From the NCBI RefSeq assembly GCF_037076425.1, contig NZ_AP028127.1, forward strand, positions 1,673,501 to 1,737,500: a DNA stretch of 64,000 nt, given 5' to 3'. The notes beneath the pieces are model-generated. The model ran no database searches. It saw only the letters and a list, made by a program, of their open reading frames with translations, and was not told where the DNA came from. A program made the translations under genes and the position numbers. How positions within the stretch are numbered: the stretch's first letter is position 1; every line of letters begins with the position of its first letter. Below are positions 17,624-27,223 of this stretch, piece after piece. The DNA comes from Turicibacter faecis. Lineage in GTDB: Bacteria > Bacillota_I > Bacilli_A > MOL361 > Turicibacteraceae.

Positions 17624-18643
17624 TTAAATATTCTTCAATTTTTTTAGATTATCATCATTTAACAATGGACTTTGCATTAATAGCTGTAAAGCTTCATCAT
17701 TAATGATTTGATCCTCGATTAGTTTACCATACGTTCCGTTACAAAGCAACTCTTTATAATAAGAATTAAAAATTTCCAATGTTAACACATCTTCGTCAAT
17801 ATACCTCTTCATTTGTCTTAAATGTTTACTCATACTTATTTTATCAATAGTTTCATAATCAAAAAACTTTAAATACGCAGTTGGTGTTGCAAATAACGGT
17901 GTTATCATTTCAAAGGAAGACTGAATCTTCACTCGCTTCGCAGGTTCTTGATCGATGTATTCCTTTAAATATTCAAAATCGACCTCATTATTAGCATATA
18001 ACAACTCCATCTCATCCCCAAACAAACGCATTCCCTTTTGAACTTTATAATACGGTTCAGAAAGATCATCGACAAATGCCCCAATTACCGGATTAATGTG
18101 CAACAAAAGTTGGCTTACTGAATATTTTCCGACAACCCCAAACAAAGGAAAGGATAAAATAAAAAGAATGACTAAAAGATATGTATACGCATGTAAGGCA
18201 CTTAAACATCCACTTAAAAGATGGTCCACCTTACGATCAAACTTAATTTGCGGACATAAATAGTTTTCCCATTCATAGTTCACTGAAAAAACATAGAGTA
18301 AACTTTTAAATACGGCAAATAGCAAAATAAATAAAATCATAAAAATAATAAACGGAAGCACGTATTGCTCATAAGGTTGAAGAACGTAACTAAAACTTTC
18401 CGGAATCCATGAAGAAAAATCAAAGGTTGAAAAAAAGCGATTCATCAGCATCGTGGTAATTCCAAAAGAAAGGACGCCAGCTAAAATCATCGATGCTAAT
18501 TGCATTAACAAGTGAAGCAAATTCAAACGATACGAACGCTTATAATAGGTTGATACGATTAAATAAAAAACAGCAATGATTGCTAGATCTAAGATTAAAC
18601 TTTTTATCACTTCTGTTACCCCCATCATGTAAGACTCTCTCAA
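17624..18643 (-). CDS. CvpA-like multi-spanning membrane protein of unknown function
   Basis: 339 residues from a TTG with AAGGA 5 bases upstream; an ATG six codons later lacks a better site. Four hydrophobic segments lie near residues 14-32, 43-67, 92-118 and 148-175, then a long soluble helical tail (about 190-339). Glycines and small residues in the membrane part recall the CvpA (colicin V production) family, but the long tail is not typical, so I treat it as unknown. It lies alone between the infC promoter and the thrS region and points the same way, with two terminators upstream of it. Confidence 0.65.
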   Translation of the reverse strand: MRESYMMGVTEVIKSLILDLAIIAVFYLIVSTYYKRSYRLNLLHLLMQLASMILAGVLSFGITTMLMNRFFSTFDFSSWIPESFSYVLQPYEQYVLPFIIFMILFILLFAVFKSLLYVFSVNYEWENYLCPQIKFDRKVDHLLSGCLSALHAYTYLLVILFILSFPLFGVVGKYSVSQLLLHINPVIGAFVDDLSEPYYKVQKGMRLFGDEMELLYANNEVDFEYLKEYIDQEPAKRVKIQSSFEMITPLFATPTAYLKFFDYETIDKISMSKHLRQMKRYIDEDVLTLEIFNSYYKELLCNGTYGKLIEDQIINDEALQLLMQSPLLNDDNLKKLKNI

Positions 18644-18716
18644 ACTATTCCTTACATTTTAAGCCATCACCCTTATATTTATGCCCATGAACGTTCCACT
18701 TTTTCAGCTAACAAAA

Positions 18717-18789
18717 TCTCTTTCAACGACAAAAAAAACACTTAAACGCCATTAAGCCTTTAAGTGTTTTTTTATTTCATTACAGGGAT
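18717..18789 (-). repeat. Direct repeat copy 1 containing a terminator
   Basis: A 73-base segment nearly identical to 21131-21202 (one indel in the A run and three substitutions). It contains the hairpin AACACTTAAA/TTTAAGTGTT with T runs (18732-18773), so it also acts as a terminator. The other copy lies just after the thrS stop codon; together they bracket 2.3 kb. Confidence 0.9.
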
Positions 18790-18877
18790 TATCCCCTATC
18801 ATCTTAATGATTATCCCTTCTAAATATCAATCGAAACCGATAAGATACGTTTTTTCATCACAATCTTCAAAGATAGC

Positions 18878-18909
18878 AAAAAGGCAAGATTCGTTCATCT
18901 TGCCCTTTT
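18878..18909 (-). terminator. Terminator after the 395-residue protein gene
   Basis: Minus strand: AAAAGGGCAAGAT and ATCTTGCCTTTTT around a 6-base loop. Confidence 0.85.
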
Positions 18910-18949
18910 GGGTAATCTCTTAATCGTTTTAGTTTCTTTTTCACCTGCG

Positions 18950-20137
18950 CTATTTGTCAGAATCCTTTTTAATTAAATCCATCGAAATATCAACGAGTGT
19001 TGGCGTCCTACTATCCAAGCTTTCAAGGGTCGTCGTCCCTAGTTTACTAAAGTTGGCATCATAAACATCTAATTCTATGTTTTCTCCTTCGTAAAGACGA
19101 TTTTCTAATAAGATGATTTGATTTTGAAAGTCAAATCCAGCCATCCGTTTATCCCCGTACAAAAACACTTCATAATTCGCATTCTCGATATCATTTAAGT
19201 CTATTTTTAATAGTAAATTATCCTCTTGATACAATCCCTTTTGATAGTCTGAGGCTTCCGACGATTTATTACAAAGAACCTCCAAAAACAATTCATCGTC
19301 ACTAAGACTAAATCTAGAAGCCGGAACACATTGCTCGCGTTCTTTCGAGTCTGTTTCAGGATAGCTTACTTTCTTTTGAATAGTCAGATTCTCATCAACT
19401 TCCAAAATCATAAACGAGCCATTTTCCTCGTCAGTCCCAAATATAAACAACTTATTATTAGCGTGATAGAACTCAATAGGACCATCATTTATTCCGAGAT
19501 TATCTCTAATATCGCAAGAATAAAGTAAATTAAATGATAAATCATAGACTAAAATTTTCTCCTCAATTATTAGATTGTCATCCTCATCTAATTCGGGAGA
19601 AGCTGTGTTAGCGTATAGAAAAATTTTATTATTAAACATGACACCATTTCTTATAGCCAGTTCACTTTCAAACTCCTTACAAACCCACTCATCTGCCAAA
19701 TAGCACGCCCCAGAATTATATAACCCTTCCTCGGCGAATCCTCCATTCACGGTTAAAAAAAGCTGTTGAGAGAATGGATTAATCACATCATAAATTTTAT
19801 TTAAGGTCGGTAGCGTTGTAATTTCTTTTGTGTCATAATCATAGAATGACGGCGTTTTGGCAATATAGCCATCAAAATACACTTGCTGACCGAGTTGTTT
19901 CAGGTAAGAATACTCAATTCCTGTTTCCACTGGAAACTCCTCATAGTTTTTTACCCTTCCTTGATCGTCCGTTGTCACTAAGACGGAGTTGTTATACGGA
20001 TCTTGACTTACAATATATTTCGCACTAAACTCAGTGGCCGAATCCGATGGACCCCCCTGCTTCATCTGATGAAAGACATAGGAAGCAAGTACAATAAAAA
20101 TAAGTAAGCCACCCAATTGTAACACTCTTTTTCTCAT
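18950..20137 (-). CDS. Membrane-anchored extracellular protein of unknown function
   Basis: 395 residues. An N-terminal signal anchor (about residues 6-24, no lipobox cysteine) is followed by a long beta-rich extracellular region with repeated patterns of the type short strand, Asp/Asn turn, strand, such as KIFLYANTASPELDEDD and KLFIFGTDEENGSFMIL, which suggests a propeller-like fold. I do not recognise a family. It sits in the 2.3-kb segment between two copies of the thrS terminator, 18 bases downstream of the broken YycO-like gene, so the two probably formed one operon. The acidic, Asn-rich composition differs from the housekeeping neighbours. Confidence 0.6.
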   Translation of the reverse strand: MRKRVLQLGGLLIFIVLASYVFHQMKQGGPSDSATEFSAKYIVSQDPYNNSVLVTTDDQGRVKNYEEFPVETGIEYSYLKQLGQQVYFDGYIAKTPSFYDYDTKEITTLPTLNKIYDVINPFSQQLFLTVNGGFAEEGLYNSGACYLADEWVCKEFESELAIRNGVMFNNKIFLYANTASPELDEDDNLIIEEKILVYDLSFNLLYSCDIRDNLGINDGPIEFYHANNKLFIFGTDEENGSFMILEVDENLTIQKKVSYPETDSKEREQCVPASRFSLSDDELFLEVLCNKSSEASDYQKGLYQEDNLLLKIDLNDIENANYEVFLYGDKRMAGFDFQNQIILLENRLYEGENIELDVYDANFSKLGTTTLESLDSRTPTLVDISMDLIKKDSDK

Positions 20138-20155
20138 ATTAATCCCCTTTTTTCA

Positions 20156-20980
20156 TTATTTTACCTTCTGATAGAAAAATACATTATCATCCCATAAAAT
20201 CTGATACGGAGTGACACCTACAATACCTGATGGAATCGGAAAGCTTGTTTTAGCATTCCCTACATTATAACCAGCCGCCAACCACGCCTTGTATACTAAT
20301 TTTGAACAGTACCAAGCATTTGTGCTAGATAGTGTAGTTTTAATTGCATATGGTTTTCCTATTTGTTGCCTTGCATAATTCACAGCTGTTTTATACTTCG
20401 CTTGAGTTGCCCCGCCCACGTATAACTCATCCGTGTTATATTTTGCCCAAAACGACTTATATCTATTTTTACTAGCCACTCCGAAGTCTGGGTGCGCTTC
20501 GATCACATAATTGGTTGTAAAATCAGCAATACCCGCATGACCATGGTTCCACTCTACATATACCCCTCCTGTCTTAGGCCATCTCCACGAAAAGGTCTTA
20601 TCCATACTAATTAAGATATCACCATAATTAGTCCAGTCTGCCCTAGCTGTATAATTTACACTATTAGGGACTAAGCTATCCTTTTTCATTTCTGTAATAG
20701 CATCAATCTCCTCTCTATTTAAATCCGCTATAACTTCTAAGACATTTCTAGTAGCATCTTACCTTTCATCCTCGGGTAACTTATCAATAATAGGTTGATT
20801 CAAATCCCTAATTTGTTGTGAATAGGTTTTTAAATCACTTGAACGCATAAGAAAATCTTCAGGCATTATTACCTCATAGTCTGATTTTGCAAAAACACCC
20901 TCTGCATTTGCTAATGACATACTTGTAGCCATAAATAGGCCAATAATAACTTTGCTAGTTACTTTCATATAAACTCTCAT
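20156..20980 (-). pseudogene. YycO-like permuted NlpC/P60 cysteine hydrolase, broken by one TAA
   Basis: Two frames, 20759-20980 and 20156-20689, lie in the same phase. The 23 codons between them (20690-20758) are open and read DATRNVLEVIADLNREEIDA and onward. Only the TAA at 20761-20759 interrupts an otherwise continuous protein of about 274 residues. Order: signal peptide (about 25 residues; the ATG at 20968 gives the better peptide), a helical pro-region, then a hydrolase domain in which the His of HGHAGIADF comes before the Cys of WYCSKLVYKAW, the permuted order of YycO/YiiX-type papain-like amidases. Without readthrough the enzyme domain is lost unless translation restarts at 20689. A sequencing error or a recent mutation are both possible. 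Confidence 0.75.
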
Positions 20981-21036
20981 CTCCTTAATAGTTATTAAAT
21001 TAATCCCCTATAAAATTTCAGATCAATTCCTCTACA

Positions 21037-21064
21037 ATTTTACAAAAAAACTTTTTTCTGTCAA
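21037..21064 (-). promoter_or_regulatory. Promoter of the YycO-like gene
   Basis: -35 TTGACA (21064-21059), 16-base spacer and -10 TAAAAT (21042-21037), about 57 bases before the first ATG. Confidence 0.8.
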
Positions 21065-21130
21065 TATACCACAAAAAAATACATTTATGGAATTTATGCT
21101 TTTAATAATATTTATGACAAATAATCCCTT

Positions 21131-21202
21131 TCTCTTTCAACGACAAAAAAACACTTAAACGCCATTAAGCCTTTAGGTGTTTTTTTATTTCATCACATGG
21201 AT
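21131..21202 (-). repeat. Direct repeat copy 2: thrS terminator
   Basis: The partner of 18717-18789. The hairpin AACACCTAAA/TTTAAGTGTT with T runs lies at 21145-21187, just past the thrS stop, so this copy is the natural thrS terminator. Confidence 0.9.
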
Positions 21203-21205
21203 CAA

Positions 21206-23143
21206 TTATTCAGGTAGATAATTTTTACGTTCTGCAATTTCATCTACTAAGAAATGGATAAATTCTTTTAATGGTAATGTTGTTGTTTTTTGTTCTCCAA
21301 AGCGGCGGAATGTCACTTCTTTATTCGCAACCTCTTTATCTCCTAAAACAATAGACATTGGAACCTTTTTAGTTTGTGATTCACGGATTTTATATCCCAT
21401 TTTTTCTTCACGATCGTCTAATTCGAAGCGAACTTTATATTTACGTAACTCTTTCGCTACTTCTTGCGCATACTCTAAATGATATTGGTTATTTACTGGA
21501 ATCACAGTGACTTGTGTTGGTGCTAACCATAATGGGAATGCCCCTTTATAAGTTTCAATTAAGTAGGCCATAAAACGTTCATATGTTCCGATTAATCCAC
21601 GGTGCATAACGACAGGACGCACTTTTTCTCCTGTTTCAGAAACGTATGTTAAATCAAAACGTTCTGGTAATAAGAAGTCTAACTGAATAGTTGACATAGT
21701 GATATCATGTCCTAATGCTGTTTTAATTTGAATATCTAATTTAGGACCGTAGAAGGCTGCTTCTCCTTCCGCTTCAATAAACGGAATATTATTTTCAACT
21801 AATGTTTCACGTAACATTGATTCTGCTGTTTCCCACATTTGATCATCATCAAAATACTTTTCTTTATTTTGAGGGTCACGAAGTGACAGACGATAATAGT
21901 TAATTTCCACTCCGAAATCTTTGATTACTCGGTGAATTAACTCTAAGCAGCGTGAGAACTCTTCCTTAATTTGATCAGGACGAACAAATAAGTGAGAATC
22001 TGTTAATGTCATCGCACGAACACGTTCAAGACCTGTTAACGCACCTGAAGCTTCAAAACGGTGTTGAATAACTTGCTCAGCATAGCGAATTGGTAAATCA
22101 CGATATGAACGTAATTTTGTTTTATAAACCATCATATGATGCGGACAAGACATTGGACGTAACACAAGCTCTTCATTATCCATCTCCATTGGAACAAACA
22201 TATCTTCTTTATAGTGTGACCAGTGTCCTGATGTACGATATAAATCAACTGATCCAAGAACTGGTGTCGCTACGTGTTGATATCCGTATTCTTCCTCTAA
22301 ATCGATAATGTAACGTTCAATTTGTTGGCGAACCTTCATTCCGTTTGGTAACCAAATAGGTAATCCCTGTCCAACTAATGGACTGAATGTAAATAATTCT
22401 AATTCACGTCCGATTTTTTTATGATCGCGCTCTTTACGCTCTTCTAAAATACGTAAATGTTCAGCTAATTGATCTTTCGTATTCGCAGCTGCCCCATAAA
22501 TACGTGTTAACATTTTATTATCACTGTCTCCACGCCAATAAGCACCAGCCACATTTAATAATTTAAAGAATTTAATATCTTTTGTATTTGCAACGTGAAC
22601 CCCACTACATAAGTCAGTGAAATCACCTTCTGAATAAGTAGTAATCACTTCGTTAGCTGGAATAGCGTCAATTAATTCTAATTTATATTCATCGTTTGCA
22701 AATAACGCTTTTGCTTCCTCACGGCTTAATTCATGACGAACGATGGGTAAGGCTTCAGACGAAATTTTGTGCATCATCTTTTCAATAGCTGCTAAATCCG
22801 CCTCTGTGATTTTTGCTTCTGTATCAATATCATAGTAGAACCCATCTTCAATCGCTGGACCTACCCCAAATTTTGCATCTGGATATAAACGTTTAACAGC
22901 TGCCGCCATTAAATGCGCCGCTGAATGGTTGATAATTTCCCATGCTTCCGGACGATCATTTGTAATTAATTCAATTTTGGCATCTGCTTCAATCGGACGA
23001 GTGAAGTCATATAAATGTCCGTTCACCTTTGCAGCCACGCATCGTTTACGTAATCCTGGTGAAATAGATTGTGCAATCGCCTCAGCGGTTACTCCTTTAT
23101 CAAATTGTTTTACATTTCCATCAGGGAAAGTAATGTTAATCAT
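21206..23143 (-). CDS. thrS: Threonyl-tRNA synthetase
   Basis: 645 residues with the full ThrRS plan: TGS domain (1-60), second additional domain for editing with [20 protein letters not shown] near residue 74, class II catalytic core (about 240-535; [12 protein letters not shown] supplies zinc ligands and motif 2 region), and the C-terminal anticodon-binding domain ([15 protein letters not shown] to the end). It charges tRNA-Thr and clears mischarged Ser-tRNA-Thr. AGGAGG precedes the ATG. It is preceded by a T-box leader and followed by its own terminator. Confidence 0.98.
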   Translation of the reverse strand: MINITFPDGNVKQFDKGVTAEAIAQSISPGLRKRCVAAKVNGHLYDFTRPIEADAKIELITNDRPEAWEIINHSAAHLMAAAVKRLYPDAKFGVGPAIEDGFYYDIDTEAKITEADLAAIEKMMHKISSEALPIVRHELSREEAKALFANDEYKLELIDAIPANEVITTYSEGDFTDLCSGVHVANTKDIKFFKLLNVAGAYWRGDSDNKMLTRIYGAAANTKDQLAEHLRILEERKERDHKKIGRELELFTFSPLVGQGLPIWLPNGMKVRQQIERYIIDLEEEYGYQHVATPVLGSVDLYRTSGHWSHYKEDMFVPMEMDNEELVLRPMSCPHHMMVYKTKLRSYRDLPIRYAEQVIQHRFEASGALTGLERVRAMTLTDSHLFVRPDQIKEEFSRCLELIHRVIKDFGVEINYYRLSLRDPQNKEKYFDDDQMWETAESMLRETLVENNIPFIEAEGEAAFYGPKLDIQIKTALGHDITMSTIQLDFLLPERFDLTYVSETGEKVRPVVMHRGLIGTYERFMAYLIETYKGAFPLWLAPTQVTVIPVNNQYHLEYAQEVAKELRKYKVRFELDDREEKMGYKIRESQTKKVPMSIVLGDKEVANKEVTFRRFGEQKTTTLPLKEFIHFLVDEIAERKNYLPE

Positions 23144-23195
23144 AATATTTCCTCCTTTTTGTATCTTTTGATAACGGGAGCGATTATTTTGACAA

Positions 23196-23462
23196 TAAAA
23201 AAAATCGCTCCTAATCTTTACAAGTAGGAACGATTAAAATCGCGGTACCATCCTAATTCCGATAAGAAAATTCTTATCAGCAACTTAATTTCGCTTTAAC
23301 GCAGCAAACGGGAATCTTTTTCAAGTCCAGTTCAAAGGGAGTAATTTAATAAGCGTTCTTAGTAACCTTTCAGCTAATAGTCACTTCTCTAAAAAGACGT
23401 TTTTATTAAACCGTATCCTTTTCAAAACCTTTAATATTTATTTATATTATATCACTGAGTCA
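23196..23462 (-). promoter_or_regulatory. Threonine T-box leader
   Basis: Minus strand: the core ATGGTACCGCGAT (about 23240-23254) is followed by a terminator, AATCGTTCCTA against TAGGAGCGATT with eight T (23199-23236). Stem I holds AGAGAAGTGACTA and a specifier region TTTGAACTGGACTT in which ACT is a threonine codon followed by a purine; choosing the frame of the codon needs alignment to other T-boxes. Placement before thrS supports threonine. Confidence 0.9.
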
Positions 23463-23463
23463 T

Positions 23464-23492
23464 ATTATAATGCATGATTTTTTTAAAATCAA
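23464..23492 (-). promoter_or_regulatory. Sigma-A promoter of the thrS T-box
   Basis: -35 TTGATT (23492-23487), 17-base spacer, -10 TATAAT (23469-23464). Confidence 0.75.
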
Positions 23493-23509
23493 GAAAAAAT
23501 CTGATGATT

Positions 23510-24427
23510 TCATCGTTTTTGTCGATAGTTTGTTCCTGCAATTTTAACGGGGACGGTTAAGGCCTTAATTCGTTCTAACACACGTGCTCCTTTAATCTCT
23601 TCGACTTCACCTTTTTGCGTATATGAATAGTGATGCTGCAATTGTTGATAGTCTAGATTAGAACTAAAGAAGGTTGGTAGCCCCTGATGCATGCGATAAT
23701 TCAAAATGCGTCCAAGGACTTCATCCCTCATCCAACTCGTCATTGACTCACTTCCAATATCATCAAGCATGAGAACCTCAATCTCTTTGAGTTGCTCAAT
23801 CTTATCGTAAGCACCATTCGTTTCACTATTAAAGCCTGATTTAATTTCAGCAATAAGTTCCGGAAAGTAAACGAGCCCACAAACAATTCCTCGTTGCGAT
23901 AAAATATTAGCTATTGCACTTAACATATACGTTTTTCCTGTCCCAAACGGTCCATATAAATAAAGACCTCTTCCCTTTTTGGTCGACATATATTCGTTAA
24001 TAAATAACGTCGCTTTTTCATAAAATTCCACCCGTTCAGGGTCCATAATAAATCTTTCGAAATTAGCGTTTAAAATGTCTGATGGCATATGAAAACTTTT
24101 AATATTTTCTAAATGACGTTGATTTAAAGCATATTGGCACGGCGTATATGACACCTTTAACTGTTTATGGACCGGCTTTAACATCGGATAATGCCCCTTT
24201 ACCGGTTGGCAACAGTGATCAATCCCTTTACATCCCTGACACTTCTCTTTATTTCTTAAAAACTCATCTAAATCAGAAATATAACTCGAAATTAATGAAA
24301 GTTCAATTTCATCGCCATACTGGCTTAACGCTTCTTTAATCGATGGATCATCAATAATTTCACGATAGGCCTCCTGAGCATTTTTAGGTTTTGCCATTAA
24401 CTCCCCAATCCGTTGCATCTTGCTCAC
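23510..24427 (-). CDS. dnaI: Primosomal helicase loader DnaI
   Basis: 305 residues. The N-terminal domain carries the zinc-binding cluster CQGCKGIDHCCQP near residues 60-75; the C-terminal AAA+ ATPase has Walker A GPFGTGKTY near 160 and Walker B VLMLDDIGSE near 220. DnaI loads the replicative helicase DnaC in Firmicutes together with DnaB and DnaD. It overlaps the end of dnaB by 4 bases, as in Bacillus, so the two are coupled. Confidence 0.95.
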   Translation of the reverse strand: MSKMQRIGELMAKPKNAQEAYREIIDDPSIKEALSQYGDEIELSLISSYISDLDEFLRNKEKCQGCKGIDHCCQPVKGHYPMLKPVHKQLKVSYTPCQYALNQRHLENIKSFHMPSDILNANFERFIMDPERVEFYEKATLFINEYMSTKKGRGLYLYGPFGTGKTYMLSAIANILSQRGIVCGLVYFPELIAEIKSGFNSETNGAYDKIEQLKEIEVLMLDDIGSESMTSWMRDEVLGRILNYRMHQGLPTFFSSNLDYQQLQHHYSYTQKGEVEEIKGARVLERIKALTVPVKIAGTNYRQKR

Positions 24428-25803
24428 CCTTTCTTATTTAAAAGTTGATTTTGTAATTCTTTCATACGTTCAATTTTTTGAAGGTCATCATCTGACAATG
24501 ATTTTTTGTCTTCCTGAGTGGCCCCCTGCTCTTTTAACCAATCTGGAACTTGCTCTTTTCTAACGACACGCGTTGGTTTTGCATAAACTTTATTCGCGGC
24601 CGGAACAGTTTTTTCAAGTTCCCTTTTATGTTTCGCCTTCAACGTTGCCTTAACTTGAGCAATCGCCTTTTCCGTCGTGTCAATTTCCTTACGTTGCCAC
24701 TCACCTGCAATTTTTTCCACGAGTTGTTTTGGCAAACGACCATCTGAAATATTTAGCACATAGTCAATTAAAACATTGACGACCCCGGCAGCCATCTGTT
24801 GATCAACGACTAACCATTCAACTAATTGGCGGTCCGCTGGAACGGGTTCCTTCTGATGTTGCTTAAAGCGTAAAAATTCTAGTGGATGTTGAGAAAGAAC
24901 AAGCAAGAGTTGCTTTTCCTTAGACAATTGCTCTTGTTCCGGGGTGTGTGATAAATTTTCGGGATTCACTTGAGGAACCTCTACAACTTCTACAGGTTTC
25001 CCCTTATTTAAAAACTGAAAATACTGTTTAGCTTGTTTTCTAAAAAGCTCTAAGTTAACAAAGCCATCTGTATCTAAAGCATCAAAAATAAGTCTTGCCA
25101 ACTCGTGCTCATCTAATTTATATAAAAATGCAATTCGATTAATTTGATCGAGTAACTTTTGAGAAACCATTGTCTCATCCATCCCAAATTGGTGCAACAA
25201 AGAAAATAACAGCTCTTTATCAAAGGATAATTCTAGCGTGACCCCTTTTTTATCCGTTTGATTGGTAGGGAGCGGACTCGCCTGTAGCATAGCTGACGAA
25301 CGCATTAAAATAGTTGTATCAAATACCTCGTTAAATGGCTTAGAGATATTTTCTCCTTCTATTTCAGGCACTTCTTCGGCAAAGAGCCGTTTTAATTGTT
25401 GATACTCAGGATGCCCCACCTTTAAGTTAAGAAAAACATTAATGATCCCGTCATTAAAAAATTCCTTCGCTTGCATCGGCTTCCTTACAGAATAAGCGAG
25501 CGTCCCATCTCCTTTATGACAATACACCTGGATCAGTCCGACCGCTTCTAATTTATGCCTAAACTCAATTAAATCATCCATCGAAATATTTAACATCTGT
25601 AATAAAAAATGGTGGGCATACTCCTCCCCTTGTCCTCGTGTAGCTAACGTATTTAAAGTTAAATAAAAACTAGTTGCCACAGGACCGATGAGGGGTTGGT
25701 AAAGTAAAATTAAAATTTGTAACTCTTCCGTCGTTACCCGCTGCATCCCATACAATTTAAACTTCGTATTTGGTTTAACACCTTGTGTTGACACCGCAAA
25801 CAC
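24424..25803 (-). CDS. dnaB: Replication initiation / membrane attachment protein DnaB
   Basis: 459 residues, close to Bacillus DnaB (472). It has the N-terminal winged-helix region, central DnaB/DnaD-like helical repeats, and a C-terminal tail ending in a charged helix (DDLQKIERMKELQNQLLNKK). This is the Firmicutes helicase co-loader, not the hexameric helicase called DnaB in E. coli. In Bacillus nrdR lies directly upstream; here that position holds a 450-base gap without nrdR. Confidence 0.92.
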   Translation of the reverse strand: MFAVSTQGVKPNTKFKLYGMQRVTTEELQILILLYQPLIGPVATSFYLTLNTLATRGQGEEYAHHFLLQMLNISMDDLIEFRHKLEAVGLIQVYCHKGDGTLAYSVRKPMQAKEFFNDGIINVFLNLKVGHPEYQQLKRLFAEEVPEIEGENISKPFNEVFDTTILMRSSAMLQASPLPTNQTDKKGVTLELSFDKELLFSLLHQFGMDETMVSQKLLDQINRIAFLYKLDEHELARLIFDALDTDGFVNLELFRKQAKQYFQFLNKGKPVEVVEVPQVNPENLSHTPEQEQLSKEKQLLLVLSQHPLEFLRFKQHQKEPVPADRQLVEWLVVDQQMAAGVVNVLIDYVLNISDGRLPKQLVEKIAGEWQRKEIDTTEKAIAQVKATLKAKHKRELEKTVPAANKVYAKPTRVVRKEQVPDWLKEQGATQEDKKSLSDDDLQKIERMKELQNQLLNKKG

Positions 25804-26255
25804 TCCTTCTATCTAAACAGAAATATCTTCTTAATTTCCCCCCCTCACCTCAAATAATAGCACCTCTTTTTAGGCCAACAAAAAAAGGGGTGCTTGCGCT
25901 AAGGGGGCTTCTCATCATACATCAGGAAACCCATCACTAACTAGGGCGTTTAATACGTTCGATCTAAGAATGTGATAGCGACTAAAAGTGGTCGCGCGAA
26001 AAAATTTGACTTTCAAAAACGCCACCGAGTGTGACCTCTTTAAAACAACGAAATCGCGCATCAGCACGTTAAATTTTCCAACCGAAAAAGCCACGAACCT
26101 CTCTTCAACTAGCGCCATCAAACACCCAAATTAACCGCACCATCCTTTTTGTGAGGGGCTCCCACTTCATCATTATTTCTCCATTCTATCTCTCACTTTA
26201 ATCCATCACGACTCACAACCATCCAAAAATTAAGGCAAGTGGGCACGCCCACCTC
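25804..26255 (-). other. Gap between coaE and dnaB
   Basis: 452 bases without a convincing gene. A 68-codon frame (25915-26121, minus) exists but has no proper ribosome binding site (GGGTGTTTG just before the ATG) and no recognisable domain. A short GC-rich palindrome GTGGGCACGCCCAC at 26238-26251 follows the coaE stop codon and might form a weak terminator. In Bacillus nrdR occupies this place. Confidence 0.5.
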
Positions 26256-26867
26256 TTAAAACACCTGACAAGCCCGTTCCCATAACACTTCAAATAAATG
26301 ATCAAATTGTTCTCTAAGTTGTCCCATGGTTCCATTATTAATCAACACGTAATCAGCACGTGCTCTTTTCTCATCTAAAGACATCTGAGAATTCATTTTA
26401 GCTAACGCATACTCCCGATCAATTTGATCCCGCTTCATCAATCGTTGAAGTTGAACATCAGGCGAAACATAAACAACAACCGTACGGTCTACTAACGCTT
26501 CAAAACGACTTTCAAAAAGCAAAGGGATATCTAATACAACAAGTCCCTCGCCCACTTTTTTTAACCGCTCAATCTCTTCTTCTAATTTTGCTTGGACAAG
26601 CGGATGAATCATCGCATTTAAACGCTCCTTCGCCTCATGATCATAAAAAACTATTTTTCCTAAAACGTCTCGTACAAGTTCTCCGTTTTCGTTTACAATA
26701 GACGCCCCGAACTCCTCCGCTAATTTTAAGACAAGCGGACTATTCGGACGTTGTAAATTTTTCACTATTTGGTCAGCGTCCAATACAACGATTCCTTTTT
26801 GTAAAAACCATGAAGATATTGTACTTTTTCCCGACGAGATTCCTCCCGTTAATCCAACGACTAACAT
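26256..26867 (-). CDS. coaE: Dephospho-CoA kinase
   Basis: 203 residues with P-loop GLTGGISSGKST at residues 5-16 and the CoaE pattern through VLDIPLLFE near 105 and MKRDQIDREYALAKM near 140. It phosphorylates dephospho-CoA at the 3' hydroxyl, the last step of CoA synthesis. Bacillus has the same polA-mutM-coaE-dnaB-dnaI neighbourhood. Confidence 0.95.
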   Translation of the reverse strand: MLVVGLTGGISSGKSTISSWFLQKGIVVLDADQIVKNLQRPNSPLVLKLAEEFGASIVNENGELVRDVLGKIVFYDHEAKERLNAMIHPLVQAKLEEEIERLKKVGEGLVVLDIPLLFESRFEALVDRTVVVYVSPDVQLQRLMKRDQIDREYALAKMNSQMSLDEKRARADYVLINNGTMGQLREQFDHLFEVLWERACQVF

Positions 26868-27223
26868 TAATTACTACTGCTACTTAAAACATCGACAAAA
26901 AATAGATCGCAAAAAAGTTTCACTCGTTTAGCGCGTCTAATGAGAGCAATTTAACCTGACTGCTTCCATTCCATCAGACACCCGCGCTTCCTCCTCATCT
27001 CTTTAACGTTTTACCATAAACATTAATCTTATTTAATAAAAGTTGTAACGCCCCTGTTCACGACGTCGGGTTGACGATGAGTGAGTCCCTTATAAAACCT
27101 TATCACCTCTCGCGATTAGTTCACTACATTTTGTCTCGTAGCAGTCCCTCCTCTCTTTTTAAAAGTTCCTAGTGGCTTAGGCCTCTCACTTAAATAGCTA
27201 CCACTTCTTTTTAACGACACCCA
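26868..27223 (-). other. Gap between mutM and coaE
   Basis: 356 bases with no gene, no clear terminator and no promoter that I can place. Only very short frames occur behind GGAGG-like sequences (for example a seven-codon frame near 26955). Confidence 0.5.

Noticed and set aside
25915..26121. 68-codon frame on the minus strand between coaE and dnaB
   Set aside because: No proper ribosome binding site, no domain, and it lies in a gap with no other sign of a gene; kept only as a remark.
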